64,000 bases of DNA from Chrysoperla carnea (GCF_905475395.1 NC_058338.1:5036935-5100934); one strand, 5' to 3'. Positions 12,590 through 24,464 are shown, numbered from the stretch's first letter. Notes: generated by a model not told the origin, from the letters alone. Made by a program: numbers and translations.

Positions 12590-13605
12590 CCAACAAGTGA
12601 CTTAAAAAACAATTGACTGAGTTAATTGTTTAAATACCCTGTTCAGAAAGTGTTGAATGTCAGTGTGAATGCATTATTTTGCACCATTTGCTTTGGTTTG
12701 CGAAAACCTCGAAAAGTATTTTCTACAATTTTTTTTGGTTTTCGAGGATCTTTCACAAGACCACTAGTGGAAGCTACCTGCAAATTTTCGACCCCCTATC
12801 TTTTATAATTTTGGAAAAAACTGGAACCCAAAGTTTTGTCCTAATTTACGCACTCACGGGTAAACAGTGATGTTTACGAAAAAATGTTTCAAACAAATGT
12901 TGTTTAATTTTTTATAAGGAACATTTTTTAATGTTTAAATTGTTGCCCTATCTCTAACGGTTTACAAGATGGGTCCTTCGAACCCAAGACTCACTTTTTA
13001 CTTCTTGATCAAGCTATTATAAATTTTAGATTGGTTTCTCTTTTCGTGTTAAAGTTTTCGTGTTGGCGGAGGGACGGACAACCGGAAATGATCTAATTAG
13101 TTGATGTTATGAACACCTATTCGTTGTGTGCGTAGTCATGGTAGGGACAATAAAAACGATGGCAGCGCTTCCAGTGAAAAATTTTGGCGATAAAGGAGGC
13201 TGTTATGACTAATTTGCAATTCTTTACATGTTAATGTTATAGAAAATGTCAACTTAAAATGATTGAAAAACACTAATTAATTAAACTTAATGCATTAAAA
13301 ATTATGAAAATAGGAAATCAAATTGCACAAATATTATTTTTCAAATGAAAATTATCATAATTATTTATTTAAATTTGTGAGACAATAATATTAAATTTTC
13401 AATGTAAGTCATAAATGCAATCCATACAATTATATATGCATCCATACAATTCTATAATTAAAGTAGTGTATCGTTACCATGGAAACGCCTCCAATAAAAC
13501 CCACGCACGGTGCGAATACCAATATTCATCAATATTTCTAAGTGTTACAATCTTGAGACTAAAGTTAGTATACTTTGATATATATATTTCATATATACAG
13601 GGTAT
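12590..13605 (-). repeat. Dispersed repeat family A, copy 4, split by an insertion
   Basis: The first part (12590 to about 13121) and the last part (about 13519-13605: tgttacaatcttgagact, then tatatatatttcatata) are consecutive in intact copies. Here they are separated by about 400 bp of foreign sequence. The central section (12650-12840) is also diverged or replaced. Confidence 0.7.
13120..13518. mobile_element. Insertion inside repeat A, probable small DNA element
   Basis: It interrupts repeat A. Its ends are loosely inverted: tattcgttgtgtgcg on the left, and gtattcgcaccgtgcg on the reverse complement of the right. The interior is AT-rich and non-coding. The family cannot be named. Confidence 0.45.
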
Positions 13606-14003
13606 AAAAAGGAATCTCCACACATATTCCTGTTTCTTGTCAATTGCTTCCTTCAATGCGAAGCTACTACGTAACAAATTTATTTATATTTATGAATGAA
13701 ATCGTAAATGATTAAAACAACAACAACAAAAAGTAAAAAAAATTATAAAAATTTATGTTTGTAGGTAGATTTAACTAAAAATTTATAATCAAGTAAACCC
13801 ACGTTCGAAAACAAAATTGTTTCTTTTTGTTGTTGTTGTTGAAAAACCTACACAAAATTTTATTTACTACTTATTAAAGAGAGAGGACTTTTTTTTTATT
13901 TTTATTTGTAACTTACTTACCTTAAGACGTAATCATGTATACACCTAATTAAGGTTGAATACTCACGATAATATTGGTTTAATGATTCAAATGATAGTGA
14001 TAT
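13606..14003. other. Non-coding AT-rich stretch
   Basis: Contains caacaacaacaa and gttgttgttgttg runs, one the complement of the other. No gene or assignable element is seen. Confidence 0.4.
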
Positions 14004-14370
14004 ATGGGGCGTGTTCCGTAATATCCACCAGTATACTGGCAAATGCTCATGACGTCAGAAATGGACCCCATATTGTACTGGTAAAACGGACATGTTGGGT
14101 TTGTGCACAGAAATTTATTTATTTATTCTTCATTAAGAAGGAATAATGGCGTTTGAAAAAGACTTACTCGTAATTGACGAATACAATAAGAAATTTTATA
14201 CGCTCAAAGTAACTCCTGAAGAGTATCATAGAGTTATTTTGTTGACTAACTTAAAATATGAAGTCAAGTACTGTCCAGTATATTTCGGAACGATTCACCA
14301 GTACGGCGTCGGTTTATGACGTCATCGGCACTGATCAGTATGCTAGGGAATATTACGGAACACACCCATG
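14004..14370 (+). mobile_element. TIR DNA transposon derivative with a residual ORF
   Basis: Long imperfect terminal inverted repeats: the left end reads gggcgtgttccgtaatat from 14007, and the reverse complement of the right end reads gggtgtgttccgtaatat, ending at 14367. Similarity continues for about 50 bp and both arms hold atgacgtca. A 3-bp atg flanks both ends and may be the target duplication. An ATG at 14146 opens a frame MAFEKDLLVIDEYNKKFYTL that runs about 57 codons into the right TIR. It is probably the remains of a transposase or accessory exon kept in a deletion derivative. The superfamily is not certain; P-like or PIF/Harbinger-like are guesses. Confidence 0.75.
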
Positions 14371-15309
14371 TTCGTAGAGGTTAATCATTTGAGAGTCAAT
14401 TGTTCCTTGGTTCACCAATCAGGCCCCGAACAAACCAGGAGCTAAAAGGGCCCCCCCCCTCCACGCGTTTGCATGGCGCGCACTTCTTAAATGTGAAATT
14501 AATACTACAATAAAAGGTTAAAAAAAGTCAAAGGCAGTAAAAAAATAAGTTAAAACAAACAATAGAATGATTTAATTATTGAAATACCATGTATAGACAG
14601 TGTTGATAAGTAAGAAAAATAGCCACTTTTACACACAAAGTGAGACGTCGCTCATCAAATAATTATCTTTCACTGAAGTCCGTGATAGTACTACCTTAAA
14701 TATGTTATATAAAATATTAGTAGGTAGATAATAGATATATTTATTTATTAAAAATAATCTATAAATGAATGAAAATCTATGAATGAAGTAGAGAGATATG
14801 GAAAGACACAAATGCAGATTTTATTTTGAAATTTTAAGTACTTTATTCATTAAAATATGTTACAAATACTATCTCTCTAAAAATATAGAATTATTGCTAT
14901 AAAAATGCAAGTTCGATATGATTGTCTTAATTTGATGACCTTTTAGAATTTGATTAATTTACCTACGGCCTAAAATAAATGCTCTACTTTATAAAATTAA
15001 GAAAACTTGAGATTATTATTTATAATTTTGATGGCAAAATTTTTGCAATAGTCCTCTGACGACGACGAGGGTTTTGTGTTCAAAAAATTTTTTTATTTAT
15101 TGAACTTTATTATTTATATTAATGTCGGCAATCAGGAAAGAGTCGAGAATCTGGTGGTGACAACCCTAAACTTCTGTCAATGACAGAAATTTTCGTTTGA
15201 TCAAAAATTAAGGATTTTCGATTCCTCCGTCCTTAACTTCATTTCATTTGTCTGTTATAAAAATTTTTGCTTCGAGTGAATCATTAAAAAAAATGTATAA
15301 CGCTGTTAA
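14371..15309. other. Non-coding stretch with a repeat A fragment
   Basis: About 14545-14605 (caaacaatagaatgatttaa, then accatgtatagacagtgttg) is the end of repeat family A in minus orientation. No gene is seen in the remainder. Confidence 0.5.
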
Positions 15310-15655
15310 TACAGTAGAATCTCGAAAACTCAAACCTCGTTAAATTCAAATCCTCAATAAATCGAAAGAAATTACCATTCCCTTCTGTTGAACGCCCAAA
15401 TACTTAATATCTTGAATTATCTAGCCTCTATAAATCGAATAAAATATTTTTTCTCTACGATGTATTTATTTTTACGTTTTTTTGTACTCGATAAATCGAA
15501 TTATCAAAAAATAGACTCGGTTAAATTAGTAAAAAATGTTGTATGTATAATGAAGAATTATTTGGGAATCCCCGAAGTCAAAAACTCTTTAACTCGAAGT
15601 TTTTAGCATTTCCTTTTTAATTCGAGTTATCGAGATTATTCGAGATTATACTGTA
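15310..15655. mobile_element. pogo/Tigger-like MITE (Tc1/mariner superfamily)
   Basis: A 342-bp element between TA dinucleotides (15310-15311 and 15654-15655). The left end reads cagtagaatctcgaaaactc and the right end, reversed, reads cagtataatctcgaataatc. Internal clusters of cgaattatc and ctcgaa repeats are typical of pogo-type ends, whose TIRs start CAGT and duplicate TA. No transposase remains. Confidence 0.8.
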
Positions 15656-18264
15656 TTATGTAATCTTTTAAAATTCGATGCATTTACTTACGACCTTAAT
15701 ATTACGGCATTATATTACTTCATAATCATAATTATATGATTATTAAAACATTTTTAAAAATATAATTATAAATTTTTAGTATATTTATAACACTTTGCTT
15801 GATTTGGTATCTGTTTATTATTTTAGTAAATGAAATATTTCCATTTATAGAAGAAAAATTTTAAAATGACGTCATATATCATATAATATACACACTGTTA
15901 CCATTAAAACTAGGCATTCATCATGTTTAAATCACAACGTTATTTATATGTGGTGTACTATTAGCAGAAAAGTCTTCAAAACGTTGTTATTTGATGATAA
16001 ATTACATTTTGGGTATGATTTATGTATTCAAGTCTGTAATGATCTCATTTGTAGGGCAGGTACAGAGGACGATGAAATCTCTAGAATGGCTAATTGTAAC
16101 AGTAGCATCTTGTATATAGGTTACAGGCGCAAAAATGAAATCAATCTTTAATTTTATTTCTTTTAATTAGTAGAGGCTTGAAAAACTTTCTAAAATCAAA
16201 TTTTTAATATTGTAAAACTCTTAAACTTCACAAATTAATATGCTTACAAAAAAAAACCTTACGAATCGGTATAGTAAGGGAGTACTTGTAATAGGTTCGA
16301 TAATCCAAATCGAAATTTTCAGCATATTTTCGCTATCGGAATTCTTCTTAAATCAGAATCATGAAATTTTAAGAAACGATAAAATTAAAAAAAAATAAAA
16401 ATAAAATATTTATTCGATAGTTGTGAGTTGATTTTGAATACAAAAGCCAATTAAAGGTTTTAAGACGTCAGCACTCGCGTTATAAGCATTTTGTCTACGC
16501 TCGATTTAATACTTGTGTTGGAAACCTTTTGTATCTTCATATGATTTAATTCGATATTCCTTTTGCTCTTCCAGAAATCATATGATATTTATTCTATTTC
16601 CTGGAAAAAATTTTGGAAATTTTCAAAATGGGTTTTTGACGGGAAATGAATGGTATTTTCTGATGGCGTAAATTTTTTTGTGAGGAAATATTCACCGGTG
16701 AAACTTCAAATTTAGGGGAAAAACAAGTTTTTTCCAAATTAAGGGGTGAATTTCTCGAAAACGTGACGTGTAGAAACAATTTTCCAGTCCAGATTCGTAT
16801 TCAGAACGTCAAAACCTTTCAAAAATTATACTATTAATTCGGGTATAAAATTTGTGTCGGCCAGTGTTACCGCACGGTTGACGCTAGTGCTGACGGGTGA
16901 ACAAAAAGAAGAAGTAAGTATAAGAAGAACAGTAAAAGAAATTTAAAAAGAGGTTTTTTTTTCATTCATTTTAATAATTTTAAATTTTTACCTATATGTA
17001 TATGTATACAATACACATAATTCTTGTGTATAGTATCTTTAGTTCTTGGCGTTGGCGCCAATTATGACATGCTAATAAATTGTTGCAGACTATTAAAAGA
17101 ACCTGTAAGAGTGTAAGCTGTCAGTGATTTTAATAACGAGTTTCATTCATTCACTGTTCAATACTTACATTATTACAATATTATTTTATTAAAAATTATT
17201 AAAATCAAATTGAGTTTGGAGTGTGTAGTCAAGCAACCAGCATGCACCAAGTGCTTTTATTAATAGAAGAGAGAGGCTGGTTTACTTTGCTTGTGAGTGT
17301 AATCAAACATTGCACTCAAATTTTTAATAAAATAACATTTAAAACTAGCGGTAAAATACCCAAGCTCTTAGAACCATTAATTAATGCACTTTATGGTCTA
17401 AGGCTAATCTCCTTAACTTTCTAGAGTATTCTATCATGACTTTAAAAGTGACTGAAACTCACCGACACAGATTTTCGTCACAAAATAATTGTCCAAAAAT
17501 TGTTCTAATTTCCGATAGGCCGCGGGGCAGAAAGGGTACTTTGTTAATGATTAATACATAATTGAAACGTCGTGAGAGAGATACAGTGGTATCTAGAAAC
17601 ATTTTACTGTAAGTATCTGTATTTATGTATATCTAGATACATTTTAAAAGTATATATGACAGCACTGCTGAAGCACCATCTATGAACAGTTATCAGAAGT
17701 TACCACAAATCAGAATCACTTAGTTATATAGTTAATTGTACAGCTTTAATTATGTTAATTGTACAGCTTTAATTAGGAGTTGTTTTAGTTTCTGGATTAT
17801 GGTGTTACATTCCACATTTTTGTTATAGTTTTTTTTATATAACCCAAAAAGTACTTCCATAATAATTGTATATCGAAACTTTATTCATTTTATGAAAAAT
17901 TTCGGCAGTAAGGTGGCATTTTTCACAGTGTCTAGACTTCTAGAGGCTGCACTAACGTTAAATCTGTCCCTGAGTGAATAAATGGAATATTTTGACGGTT
18001 CCCACCAGAATCCAATGTGCTGACTATTCCCTGCAGCAGAAAATTGATTTGTGAATATTGCATGACTTTGCTTAACATTTATCAATCACAAAGGCGTTAG
18101 AACAATTTAATCTAATACAAAAAATTTTGTTATAGTGACCTTCTAATCTACAAGTGTGCGTACTTATTAAGTAAGATTTGATTCTGAAAAACTATGGTGT
18201 AAGCGTCAAACAACCTCCATATACAAATAACAAATACACTCCTTTTTTTTTAACTGCAAAGAAC
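15656..18264. other. Non-coding stretch
   Basis: No gene is recognised. A 22-bp direct duplication (ttaattgtacagctttaatt, twice) lies near 17728-17775. A TATAAAA at about 16842 with a more GC-rich flank (16855-16905) hints at a promoter, but no transcript unit can be linked to it. Confidence 0.4.
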
Positions 18265-18766
18265 TTTAAAGGTTGTTGAGGCGCTACAGAAAAAAAAACA
18301 TTAGCTTAAAACTGTAAGTAATTGTTCTTAAAAAAAAGTCACAATTAAATTGTTAACAAGAGAAAATACATACTTGACTGAATTAATTGTTGAAATACTC
18401 TGTATAGAAAGTGTTGAATGTCAGACAGGCGTGCAATAAAAATTTTATTTATAGCATAAAGGTGTTTGTTTCCCTAAAGTATTGTAATAAATTTTGAATT
18501 ATTGCACGATACAAACCAAATACATGTTTTGTAGTCAAATAATGTGTTATTTTTAGCTTTACAATACCACGCAACTACAAAAATATATAATATATTGTGT
18601 GCAAGTGCTGCTTATAAATTTGATAATATAGATATCGCTCTTCAATCATCAATACTCTAACTATAGTCGTCTCTGTTCATTAAATGAAGGATCTTCGATG
18701 AACTCGATAATTAAATTAAAATTTAGTTTTTTTAATGGTTTTTCTGTAGCACCGCAACAACCTTAA
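18265..18766. mobile_element. TIR-flanked non-autonomous element, about 0.5 kb
   Basis: The left end aaaggttgttgaggcgctac (18268-18287) is matched in reverse at 18739-18765 (gtagcaccgcaacaacctta). Homology continues into the acagaaaaa stretch, giving about 28-bp TIRs. The interior includes a fragment of repeat family A (about 18360-18425) and otherwise AT-rich DNA. The superfamily is not assigned. Confidence 0.65.
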
Positions 18767-19318
18767 GTAAAGGTAAGAAACAAATGAATTAAAAAGTGAT
18801 TCAATAAACAACCAACAAGAATCAACCTACACGTTTAACAATAATAAAATACATGCTAATATGTAGGCGACAGCAACGCAACATGGAGCGGGCACGAACC
18901 AAACAAACGCTAGCTAGTTCGTTTGTACGCTGGCTTTGTTGGCTTGTTGTTACTTTTTGTGGCTCACTTACATTGCCAGGCTGGCTGCATGTGACATTGA
19001 ATATTATATGGTGCGCACGCGAGTCATAAAACCACAAAATAAAAAACCATATAATATTGTTATGTCGTATGTGGGTTGATCGTTTTTTTCCTTTTACTTC
19101 CGTCATTAATGTTTTATTTTATTTTTTTTGGATTAGAAACGGTGTGTGATGATATCAAATTTTAAGTCATCTTAATTATAAATATATTCTATCAAGGTTA
19201 ACTGTTGTTACGTGAGGATTTGTGACTGTTTTCTCATTACGACACGCTGTATCAAGCCTGTGTGCAAAAATCGTAGATATAGAGTGATCCATTTTAATCT
19301 ATACATCTAAATATCCAT
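18767..19318. other. Non-coding stretch with a GC-richer island
   Basis: About 18865-19030 is noticeably richer in G and C than its surroundings. It could be regulatory or the remains of an exon, but no frame resembles a known protein. Confidence 0.35.
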
Positions 19319-19977
19319 ATATTTAAGGATGTATGAGCATGGTAGTGGGGGCACAAATTTAAAAAATTGATATTTTCAATTTTGATGATAAATTTATATT
19401 ATTACTTGACGATATAAGACGAAAAGTAAGAATAAAATTTTTCGATATCTGGCTTAATTTTCAAAATATCGAATAGTGAAAATTTTGTTTAATTATTTAG
19501 CTTTCGATATTTCGAAAACCAAGACACATATCGAAAAATTTTATTCTTATTTTTCGTCTACATTCATGAAGTTATAACAAAATTCATCATCAAAGTTGAA
19601 AATAAGATAAAAATAATTTCAACCCTTAATCTACCCTGCTCTTACATCCCTTATATGGACGGTGACACTTAGTTTTTTTCTTTTCTAATTCATTGCTAAT
19701 ATGTTTACTTTCTATTAAAAAGTTTTTTTAAAATTTGTTTTCATTCATTCCAAATGAAAATTATCAAAAACTTCCAAAATATGTCGTTTTTTGAGATTCC
19801 TCCATAAGAGCCAATGTATTTTATATCGATTTTTAATGACTTTTTTCTTAAAAATTTGCACGGTTACCTAAGCTGAAATTTTAACCACATATTCTTTGAG
19901 TAAAAGACTACCTACAAACAAATTTTGAGCCTTTAAATCAAACATTGTTGTCATACTCATACATCCTTAAATACTAT
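19319..19977. mobile_element. Element with nested inverted repeats
   Basis: Outer ends are inverted: atttaaggatgtatgagcat at 19320, and its complement catactcatacatccttaa ending near 19973. A second inverted copy of the end (gctcttacatcccttat) lies at about 19639-19656. The arms between include gtaagaataaaatttttcga on the left and tcgaaaaattttattctta on the right, forming an internal palindrome of about 330 bp centred near 19490. It is non-coding. Confidence 0.7.
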
Positions 19978-20343
19978 ATTGCCAGCAAAGCATTGACGTT
20001 AGAATTATATAGACTGAGTGTCAAACGATTTTAAGCGTGCGAACATCTGAGGTATTTACTTAGGTCCAACCATTGTAGATTCGTAAGAAAAAATGTGAAG
20101 TGATACGTGATAAAGTTTTTTTTTTTTTAAGTCTAAAAACGAATAAGTTCAGTGAAATCACGATGTAATATTATGTAAAACATTTTGTGATATGAAGATT
20201 TGACATTCATTCTACTTTTGGGCTACTTCAGACCGCGCTCATTGGCGGGTTTTGCAAAACCTAATCTGGCAACACTGATGTTGGCACGCTTCTCACCGTA
20301 TGGAAAGATAGGTGATGCTTAGTCTATATAATATACTGTCAAT

Positions 20344-20845
20344 ATATATAATACTAGCTGTGAACTACCCGCTTTGCTGGGCAACATCCCCACTTTCACC
20401 CCTCCCTCCACATTTCCTTGCGTGGGATAACAGTTTTGTAATGTACACGTCATGCTCTTTTATTTGATACCCCACTTAGGTATATTTGTAAATATTCGAT
20501 AATTCCTTCCCACTTTCTCGCTACACCTTTCTACCCTCCGAAGGTTAAAAGTAGATAAAAACAATAGATCTTTGAAGCTGGTTGTATATCGTGTCAATAT
20601 TTGAGCTTAATCGATGCACAACTTTTTTAGTTTTTGAAGCATATCCCTTTCAACCCCTATTTCAACCCCTTACTCTACTATAATATGGATGTATTATACA
20701 TAAAAACCTTCCTCTTGAATCACTCTATCTATTAAAAAAAAACCGCATTAAAATCCGTTGCGTAGTTTCAAAGATTTAAGCATACAAAGGGACATAGGGA
20801 CAGAGAAAGCGACTTTGTTTTATACTATTTATTGATAATGTCGGG
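20344..20845 (+). repeat. Arthropod RTE-like retroelement tail, near-complete
   Basis: It begins gtgaactacccgctttgctg and ends gcgactttgttttatacta. It holds gaatcactctatctattaaa and aatccgttgcgtagtttcaa, blocks recalled from very common arthropod repeats. No ORF remains. Assignment to RTE-type LINE 3' regions is inference. Confidence 0.55.
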
Positions 20846-21284
20846 ATTATGGGTCGGCTCGGAGCCGACCTTCTCTATTCTAACCTTCGAAACAGTGTAT
20901 AAGTCTATATTTTCGTAGAAAATATGACTAATAAATAGATTAATACCAAATAGGTGTACAAACTATTATTTAAACACATTATACTATGCACCTAATGTAT
21001 CAATGTATCTGTTTCTAGATACATAAGATACTTATAGTTATATTATGTACTTATAGTCCAGGAAGTCTATGAATGAACCAAAGATAAAACAAGAAAGCAT
21101 CATGCTATCGAGACCAAAAAATTTGGTCGGGTAAATTTTGTGTAAATTAAAAATAATTATAATAAAAATTGAACCATTTTACAGCGAAAACAAAAACCCA
21201 CGATTTGACGCGAATGCTGGCGAGCTAAATTATGATCTAAGATACATACTGCGCAGAACTGTTCTTTCGATTTTTTCCAGATGG
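20846..21284. other. Non-coding stretch
   Basis: No gene or repeat is recognised. Confidence 0.4.
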
Positions 21285-21562
21285 TAGTTTAGGCTAGGTT
21301 ATATTGGATGTCCACGAAGGACACACTAAAGCTATAGAGCCCATTGTGATACCATATATATGTTTTACCACCTTTTCGCTGATAATTTCATTTATCAGCT
21401 CCTCAATTTCAGAGGCTGAGTGCACTTCCTTCATGCATATACCATGCACAAATTAATGCTAATTTGTATGCTTAGAGTAGCGAGAATCGAACCCGCTACT
21501 CTAAACATACCGCGGACGGAATTCGTTACGCCTTAACCAACTGCCACCAGCTCTGGTAAGAT
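21285..21562 (-). mobile_element. tRNA-derived SINE
   Basis: On the minus strand the head (about 21555 downwards) reads ggtggcagttggttaaggcg, a Pol III A-box-like sequence. About 50 bp later comes gcgggttcgattctcgctac, a good B box, placed as in a tRNA. The stems beside the B box pair (gtagcg with cgctac). A non-tRNA body of about 190 bp follows. The tRNA-like part cannot fold as a functional tRNA with a clear acceptor stem, so SINE is preferred over a tRNA gene. Confidence 0.6.
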
Positions 21563-22560
21563 GCACAAAAAAAAACTGCATCTTTCTTAGAATTTTACTT
21601 CTCAATAGCATGAATTATGTTTTTTTTTCTGCATAAATTCCCTGGAGTATGACTAAACTATGATCTAAGCTACATACATGCATACATAATATTATACATG
21701 CATAGATATACAGATACATACATAGGACGCACTTAAAGAAGGTAAAGAAATTGAAAAGATTATTGGTACACTACCTATGTTGGTTCATAGTACACCTACA
21801 GATGTTACCATCAACAATGTGTCTTTTTTATAGACACACCTCTTGTCTGCTTTTGAATCGAATTTATAATTCTAAAAGTTACAAGCGCCCATCTGGCCCT
21901 CAAAAAGAGTTATGGACACGACACAGCACCCGAAAATCGACCAAATGCGAATCAGAGTATCAGAGCTCACTCATAATCGATACAGTGCATTCCTAACCAA
22001 GAGGAATTGTTTGTGTTCGCTCACAAAAATTAATGTGCGTTTGTTTACACAACACAGTGTCTCCTTTAGATTCTAAACTACTGAACCAATTTTGATGAAA
22101 TTTTTACAACTTCAAATTAAATTAAACGCCAGTATACATTTTACATTAAATAATTTTGTTTAGGTTCTTTACTTAAATAACAAATTCAAGCTTTCGTTTT
22201 TTTTCGCGAAAGCGTTGTTAATATCATCGATTTTCAGATGCTTAGGAAAGCAAGATTGAGGCACGCATCCAAGATTTTACCCTGTGAAGTATAGAAAATG
22301 ATCTCTCTGCGGTAGCTACGCTGGTCGGAAGATTTAGGCTACAAATCTTGTTCGCATGATTCAATGAGATGAGCTACTGACTCCTGGTATGGCGGAATTA
22401 TTTTTACATTCTGTTTACCCTTTGGCCACCCAGAGTCGGTATTCATTTATGATAATTGATTCACTATCATTAATGAATCGACGGTACATCTGAACCACTT
22501 TTTTCACTACCTGGATATCGATATTCAAGTACTTGACATCAACATTTGGTTAATTGATAA
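21563..22560. other. Non-coding stretch
   Basis: Contains cata/atac microsatellite-like sequence (21675-21725). No gene is recognised. The frame at 21751-21996 has no family resemblance. Confidence 0.4.
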
Positions 22561-22856
22561 CGTAATTTAATATAGGGGTAAAATTTTTTCATATTTTATC
22601 TCGTTCACAATCTTACAGAAATCTTTAATTAATTGTTCAAAATGATGCTCATAGATGGCGTAGTGAAATGACATAGACTAAATTTAATTTTCTTTTTAAA
22701 TCTAGCTTTATAAATTATAACTCATGTGTCAGTCTGATGTATGATGTATATTATTGTATAGTTTCATTCAAATCCATTCGCTAGTTTTTGTGTGAAAGCG
22801 TAACAAACAAACATCCTTACTTTCGCATTTATAATATATAGTAATAGCGAAGGGAT
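22561..22856 (+). repeat. RTE-like retroelement 3' tail
   Basis: Ends with tgtgaaagcgtaacaaacaa and gcatttataatatatagtaa, the same tail as at 5.3-6.0 kb. It is preceded by ataaattataactcatgtgt. Confidence 0.55.
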
Positions 22857-23597
22857 GCAATTTCGTCACTTATAATTTTAGTTTGAAATTTACTACACTT
22901 TGACTACGCACCCAACGCAACGGATAGAAGACACATTGTTGCTTGAATCTACTATAGATCACCATTTAATACATTTACCAAGCAGAGTTTGTTAAAAACA
23001 TGGATCTGATGGAGATGACCATATTCATACATTTAATACTGAACACAGACCAACAACAACCTGAACCATAGACAGACCTGTTTTCATCTTTTGGTTAAAG
23101 TATTAAAAGTTAAGTTTAGTTTTATACACTCCCTACTACAGTATTACCATTACCAGTCGATTCCTTCCTTAGCTCCACAAAACTCATTTCTTCGTTCAAG
23201 AAAATAACAAACTAACCAAAAAATAAATAAAAACCGTACAAAATCATTTTACATTTCTCCCAAACTACTCAAAGCTAAACATTTAAATTCGCAGTACGTT
23301 CTCCAAAATTCAATGCAGTGGTTTTTTTAACCGTAAATAATGAAGTGTAGTTAATTTAAAAAAAGTGTTTCTTTGCTCAAAAATTTGAAGAAAAATTACA
23401 GAAAAGTGTAAATTATTTAAATACTCGAATTATATATCAGTGAATTTTGTGAATTTTTAAAAAGAATTGAACATTTATGTGTTTGAATTTAGCGGTTTAA
23501 AAGTTTGTGAAAAACTAACATGATAATGGATTAATATTCGATCCTTTTATTACCAAAAATTTATTTTCTACAATCAAATATTTTAAACCGTTTAAAA
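22857..23597. promoter_or_regulatory. 5' region of the bHLH gene
   Basis: The 740 bases before the bHLH start contain no ORF. They should hold the promoter and 5' UTR, but no core element can be fixed by eye. Confidence 0.35.
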
Positions 23598-24464
23598 ATG
23601 TTAACACCTCAATATTGTGATATGAACACTCAAAGTGATAAATATTCGTTACGTCCACGCTCACTAATCCGTAAAGGTCGTAAACAACTATCAGCGAATA
23701 TTGATTTAATAAATAATAATTATGAAATAAAATTAAAAAATTGTGATTTACAAACGCAACAACAACAACAGTCAAACATTCCAACACAACAGCAATCGAA
23801 AACAAATAAAAAAGCACCACCGCTAAGTAAATATCGTCGTAAAACAGCTAACGCACGTGAGCGAAGTCGTATGCGTGAAATTAATTACGCATTTGAAGCA
23901 TTACGTCGTGCAGTACCACATATATTTGTTCTACAATGTCCATCGTTAAATAATAGTTCGTGTTCGAATCAACAATCAAGCCCAAGCGAGAAATTAACAA
24001 AAATCACAACGTTACGTTTAGCAATGCGTTATATTAATGCGTTAAGTTCTGTTTTAAATAATAACAATAATAATATGTTAAATAATCATAATGAATTATC
24101 ACAAGATCAAGATACAAGACAATTAACAGAAGATCAAGATTTAGAGCAAACTTCACATTCATTTATGGAGCTAACGTCAGATGAATCAACATCATCATTA
24201 TCACTTTGTAATGATAATTTATATGATGATCAACATGCATGCTCATCATTAATGTCAATGTCAATGTCAATTGATAGTCGACAGTCACTTGTTTCGAATA
24301 TATATGATGATCAATTATCATTATTAGAACAAAATAATCTGACATATTTATCATCAGATGTCGGTACATGCTTAGATTTTACGGATCAATCATTATCACC
24401 GTCCGATTTTACGGAGCAACATTCATTATCACCGTTTGATGAATTATTTGAACCGACATTTTAG
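23598..24464 (+). CDS. dei: bHLH transcription factor, delilah/taxi type, single exon
   Basis: Nuclear bHLH factor of 288 residues. Residues 78-91 are the basic region (KYRRKTANARERSRMRE), helix 1 is INYAFEALRRAVP (about 95-107), and helix 2 is EKLTKITTLRLAMRYINALS (131-150). The KYRRKTANARER...MREIN signature and the SEKLTKITTLRLAM start of helix 2 are those I recall for the insect Delilah (taxi) branch, known in Drosophila for muscle-attachment tendon cells and wing. The loop is unusually long (about 23 residues, N/S/Q-rich). Flanks are low-complexity: a QTQQQQQ run before the domain and a long S/D/N/L-rich acidic tail, plausibly an activation region. No introns or frame damage. The minus-strand frames here are shadows of this gene. 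An AATAAA-type signal lies near 24571. The family is sure; the delilah orthology is an estimate. Confidence 0.88.
   Translation: MLTPQYCDMNTQSDKYSLRPRSLIRKGRKQLSANIDLINNNYEIKLKNCDLQTQQQQQSNIPTQQQSKTNKKAPPLSKYRRKTANARERSRMREINYAFEALRRAVPHIFVLQCPSLNNSSCSNQQSSPSEKLTKITTLRLAMRYINALSSVLNNNNNNMLNNHNELSQDQDTRQLTEDQDLEQTSHSFMELTSDESTSSLSLCNDNLYDDQHACSSLMSMSMSIDSRQSLVSNIYDDQLSLLEQNNLTYLSSDVGTCLDFTDQSLSPSDFTEQHSLSPFDELFEPTF

Noticed and set aside
16835-16910. Promoter with TATAAAA and a GC-richer flank
   Set aside because: No exon or transcript-like unit lies downstream, and TATAAAA is common in AT-rich DNA.
21455-21560. Functional tRNA gene on the minus strand
   Set aside because: A-box and B-box-like sequences are present, but no convincing acceptor or anticodon stem pairing was found. 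A SINE body follows.
23515-23820. 101-residue minus-strand frame
   Set aside because: Antisense shadow of the bHLH coding sequence.
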